64,000 nt of DNA, taken from the NCBI RefSeq assembly GCF_000385335.1, contig NZ_ARWA01000001.1, forward strand, positions 1,876,001 to 1,940,000, in the 5' to 3' direction. A model generated the notes under the pieces. The model saw nothing but the letters and a program-made list of their open reading frames with translations. It made no database searches and was not told the DNA's origin. This DNA is from Methyloferula stellata AR4 (GTDB lineage Bacteria > Pseudomonadota > Alphaproteobacteria > Rhizobiales > Beijerinckiaceae). Shown here piece by piece: positions 63,504-64,000 of the stretch (positions are counted from its first letter, which is position 1; the number at the start of each line of letters is the position of its first letter). The translations under genes and the position numbers were made by a program.

Positions 63504-64000
63504 CTACGCGCTGCCCTTGAGGTAAAGCGGCAGGCCCGCGGCGACAAAGACCACACGCGGCACGGCCGCCGCGATCCTTTGATTGAGGCGGCCCTGCGCA
63601 TCGCGGAAATCGCGCCCGAGTTTTGTTTCGGGCACGAGGCCGAGGCCGATTTCGTTTGAGACCAGGACGATGTTGCGCGGCGCTTCTTGCAGGAAAAGCG
63701 CGAGCTGTTCGATTTCGAGCTCGACGTTCCGCGCGTCCATGAAAAGATTGGACAGCCAGAGCGTCAGGCAATCGACGAGCACGGCGTGGCCTTTGCCGGT
63801 CTCGCGCCGCAAGGCTTCGACGATGGCGAGAGGTTCTTCGATTGTGTGCCATTTTTCGCAGCGCGCCAGACGATGATGCGCGATGCGGGCCTTCATCTCG
63901 TCATCGCCGGCTGTGGCGGTGGCGAGATAGGTCCGCTCGACATTGCTTTCGCGGAGAAGCTGCTCGGCAAAGGCGGATTTGCCCGACCGCGCCCCGCCTA
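63504..64000 (-). CDS. cobU: Adenosylcobinamide kinase / guanylyltransferase, cut by the window edge
   Basis: About 165 residues are visible; the start lies beyond position 64000. The P-loop GGARSGKSAFAE is at the window edge, followed by YLATATAGDDEM, the DCLTLWLSN motif and LVSNEIGLGLVPE, all typical of CobU/CobP. Phosphorylates adenosylcobinamide and attaches GMP in the nucleotide-loop assembly of cobalamin. An internal ATG at 63896 is not the real start, as the P-loop lies before it. Confidence 0.92.
   Translation of the reverse strand, partial: GGARSGKSAFAEQLLRESNVERTYLATATAGDDEMKARIAHHRLARCEKWHTIEEPLAIVEALRRETGKGHAVLVDCLTLWLSNLFMDARNVELEIEQLALFLQEAPRNIVLVSNEIGLGLVPETKLGRDFRDAQGRLNQRIAAAVPRVVFVAAGLPLYLKGSA

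Overview
The window reads as a GC-rich alphaproteobacterial chromosome, most likely Hyphomicrobiales and plausibly a Beijerinckiaceae/Methylocystaceae-type organism. This rests on the accD-folC pairing after trpA, an AccD that has lost its zinc-ribbon cysteines, AddAB instead of RecBCD, a phasin, HemP with an IsdG-type heme monooxygenase, and several families of dispersed palindromic repeats. Species cannot be fixed from the sequence alone. There are about 60 supportable protein genes, one tRNA (Gly, CCC), no rRNA, no CRISPR array, no integrase and no intact insertion sequence.

Layout. 0-4.3 kb (minus): rpsA with its own terminator, then a YegD/DnaK-like Hsp70 gene and sppA. 4.5-8.9 kb (plus): a small unknown gene, a threonine-dehydratase-like PLP enzyme, ispG, and two secreted unknowns. 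8.9-15.9 kb (minus): a saccharopine-dehydrogenase/DUF4166 fusion with a DCC protein, then a tightly coupled outer-membrane protein plus ABC importer operon whose outer-membrane member has a Met/His-rich N-terminus. 16-23.4 kb (plus): a membrane-anchored protein with four exact-length 50-residue repeats, an AT-richer solitary OLD-family ATPase/TOPRIM nuclease (likely phage defence), then trpA, accD, folC. 23.5-33.1 kb (minus): DoxX, queD, queE, trxA, addA, addB and an acyltransferase. 33.4-39 kb: tRNA-Gly, phasin, HdeD, a universal stress protein and small secreted proteins. 39.3-46.3 kb: acuI divergent from prpDCBE, a complete propionyl-CoA route. 46.3-50.1 kb: glycosyltransferase, enoyl-CoA hydratase, diguanylate cyclase. 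50-56.2 kb: a redox-stress block with a catalase-like protein, DUF983, an MBL-fold hydrolase, DUF302, and a DyP peroxidase translationally coupled to an encapsulin shell gene. 56.3-64 kb: an orphan [2Fe-2S] subunit, a type III polyketide synthase/methyltransferase/flavoprotein cassette, a DUF3494 ice-binding-like domain fused to an autotransporter barrel, hemP divergent from a heme monooxygenase, and a truncated cobU/cobP.

Most notable: (1) the DyP-encapsulin nanocompartment with a visible cargo-loading tail and a 22-bp palindrome in its divergent promoter region; (2) the surface-displayed DUF3494-autotransporter fusion, preceded by a perfect 32-bp palindrome; (3) the srsABC-like phenolic-lipid cassette; (4) the Met/His-rich outer-membrane plus ABC importer operon; (5) hemP (only 59 codons) and a heme monooxygenase sharing a promoter region with two near-identical palindromes; (6) a lone OLD nuclease sitting where trpB would be expected beside trpA; (7) a repeat family that begins at or directly after stop codons.
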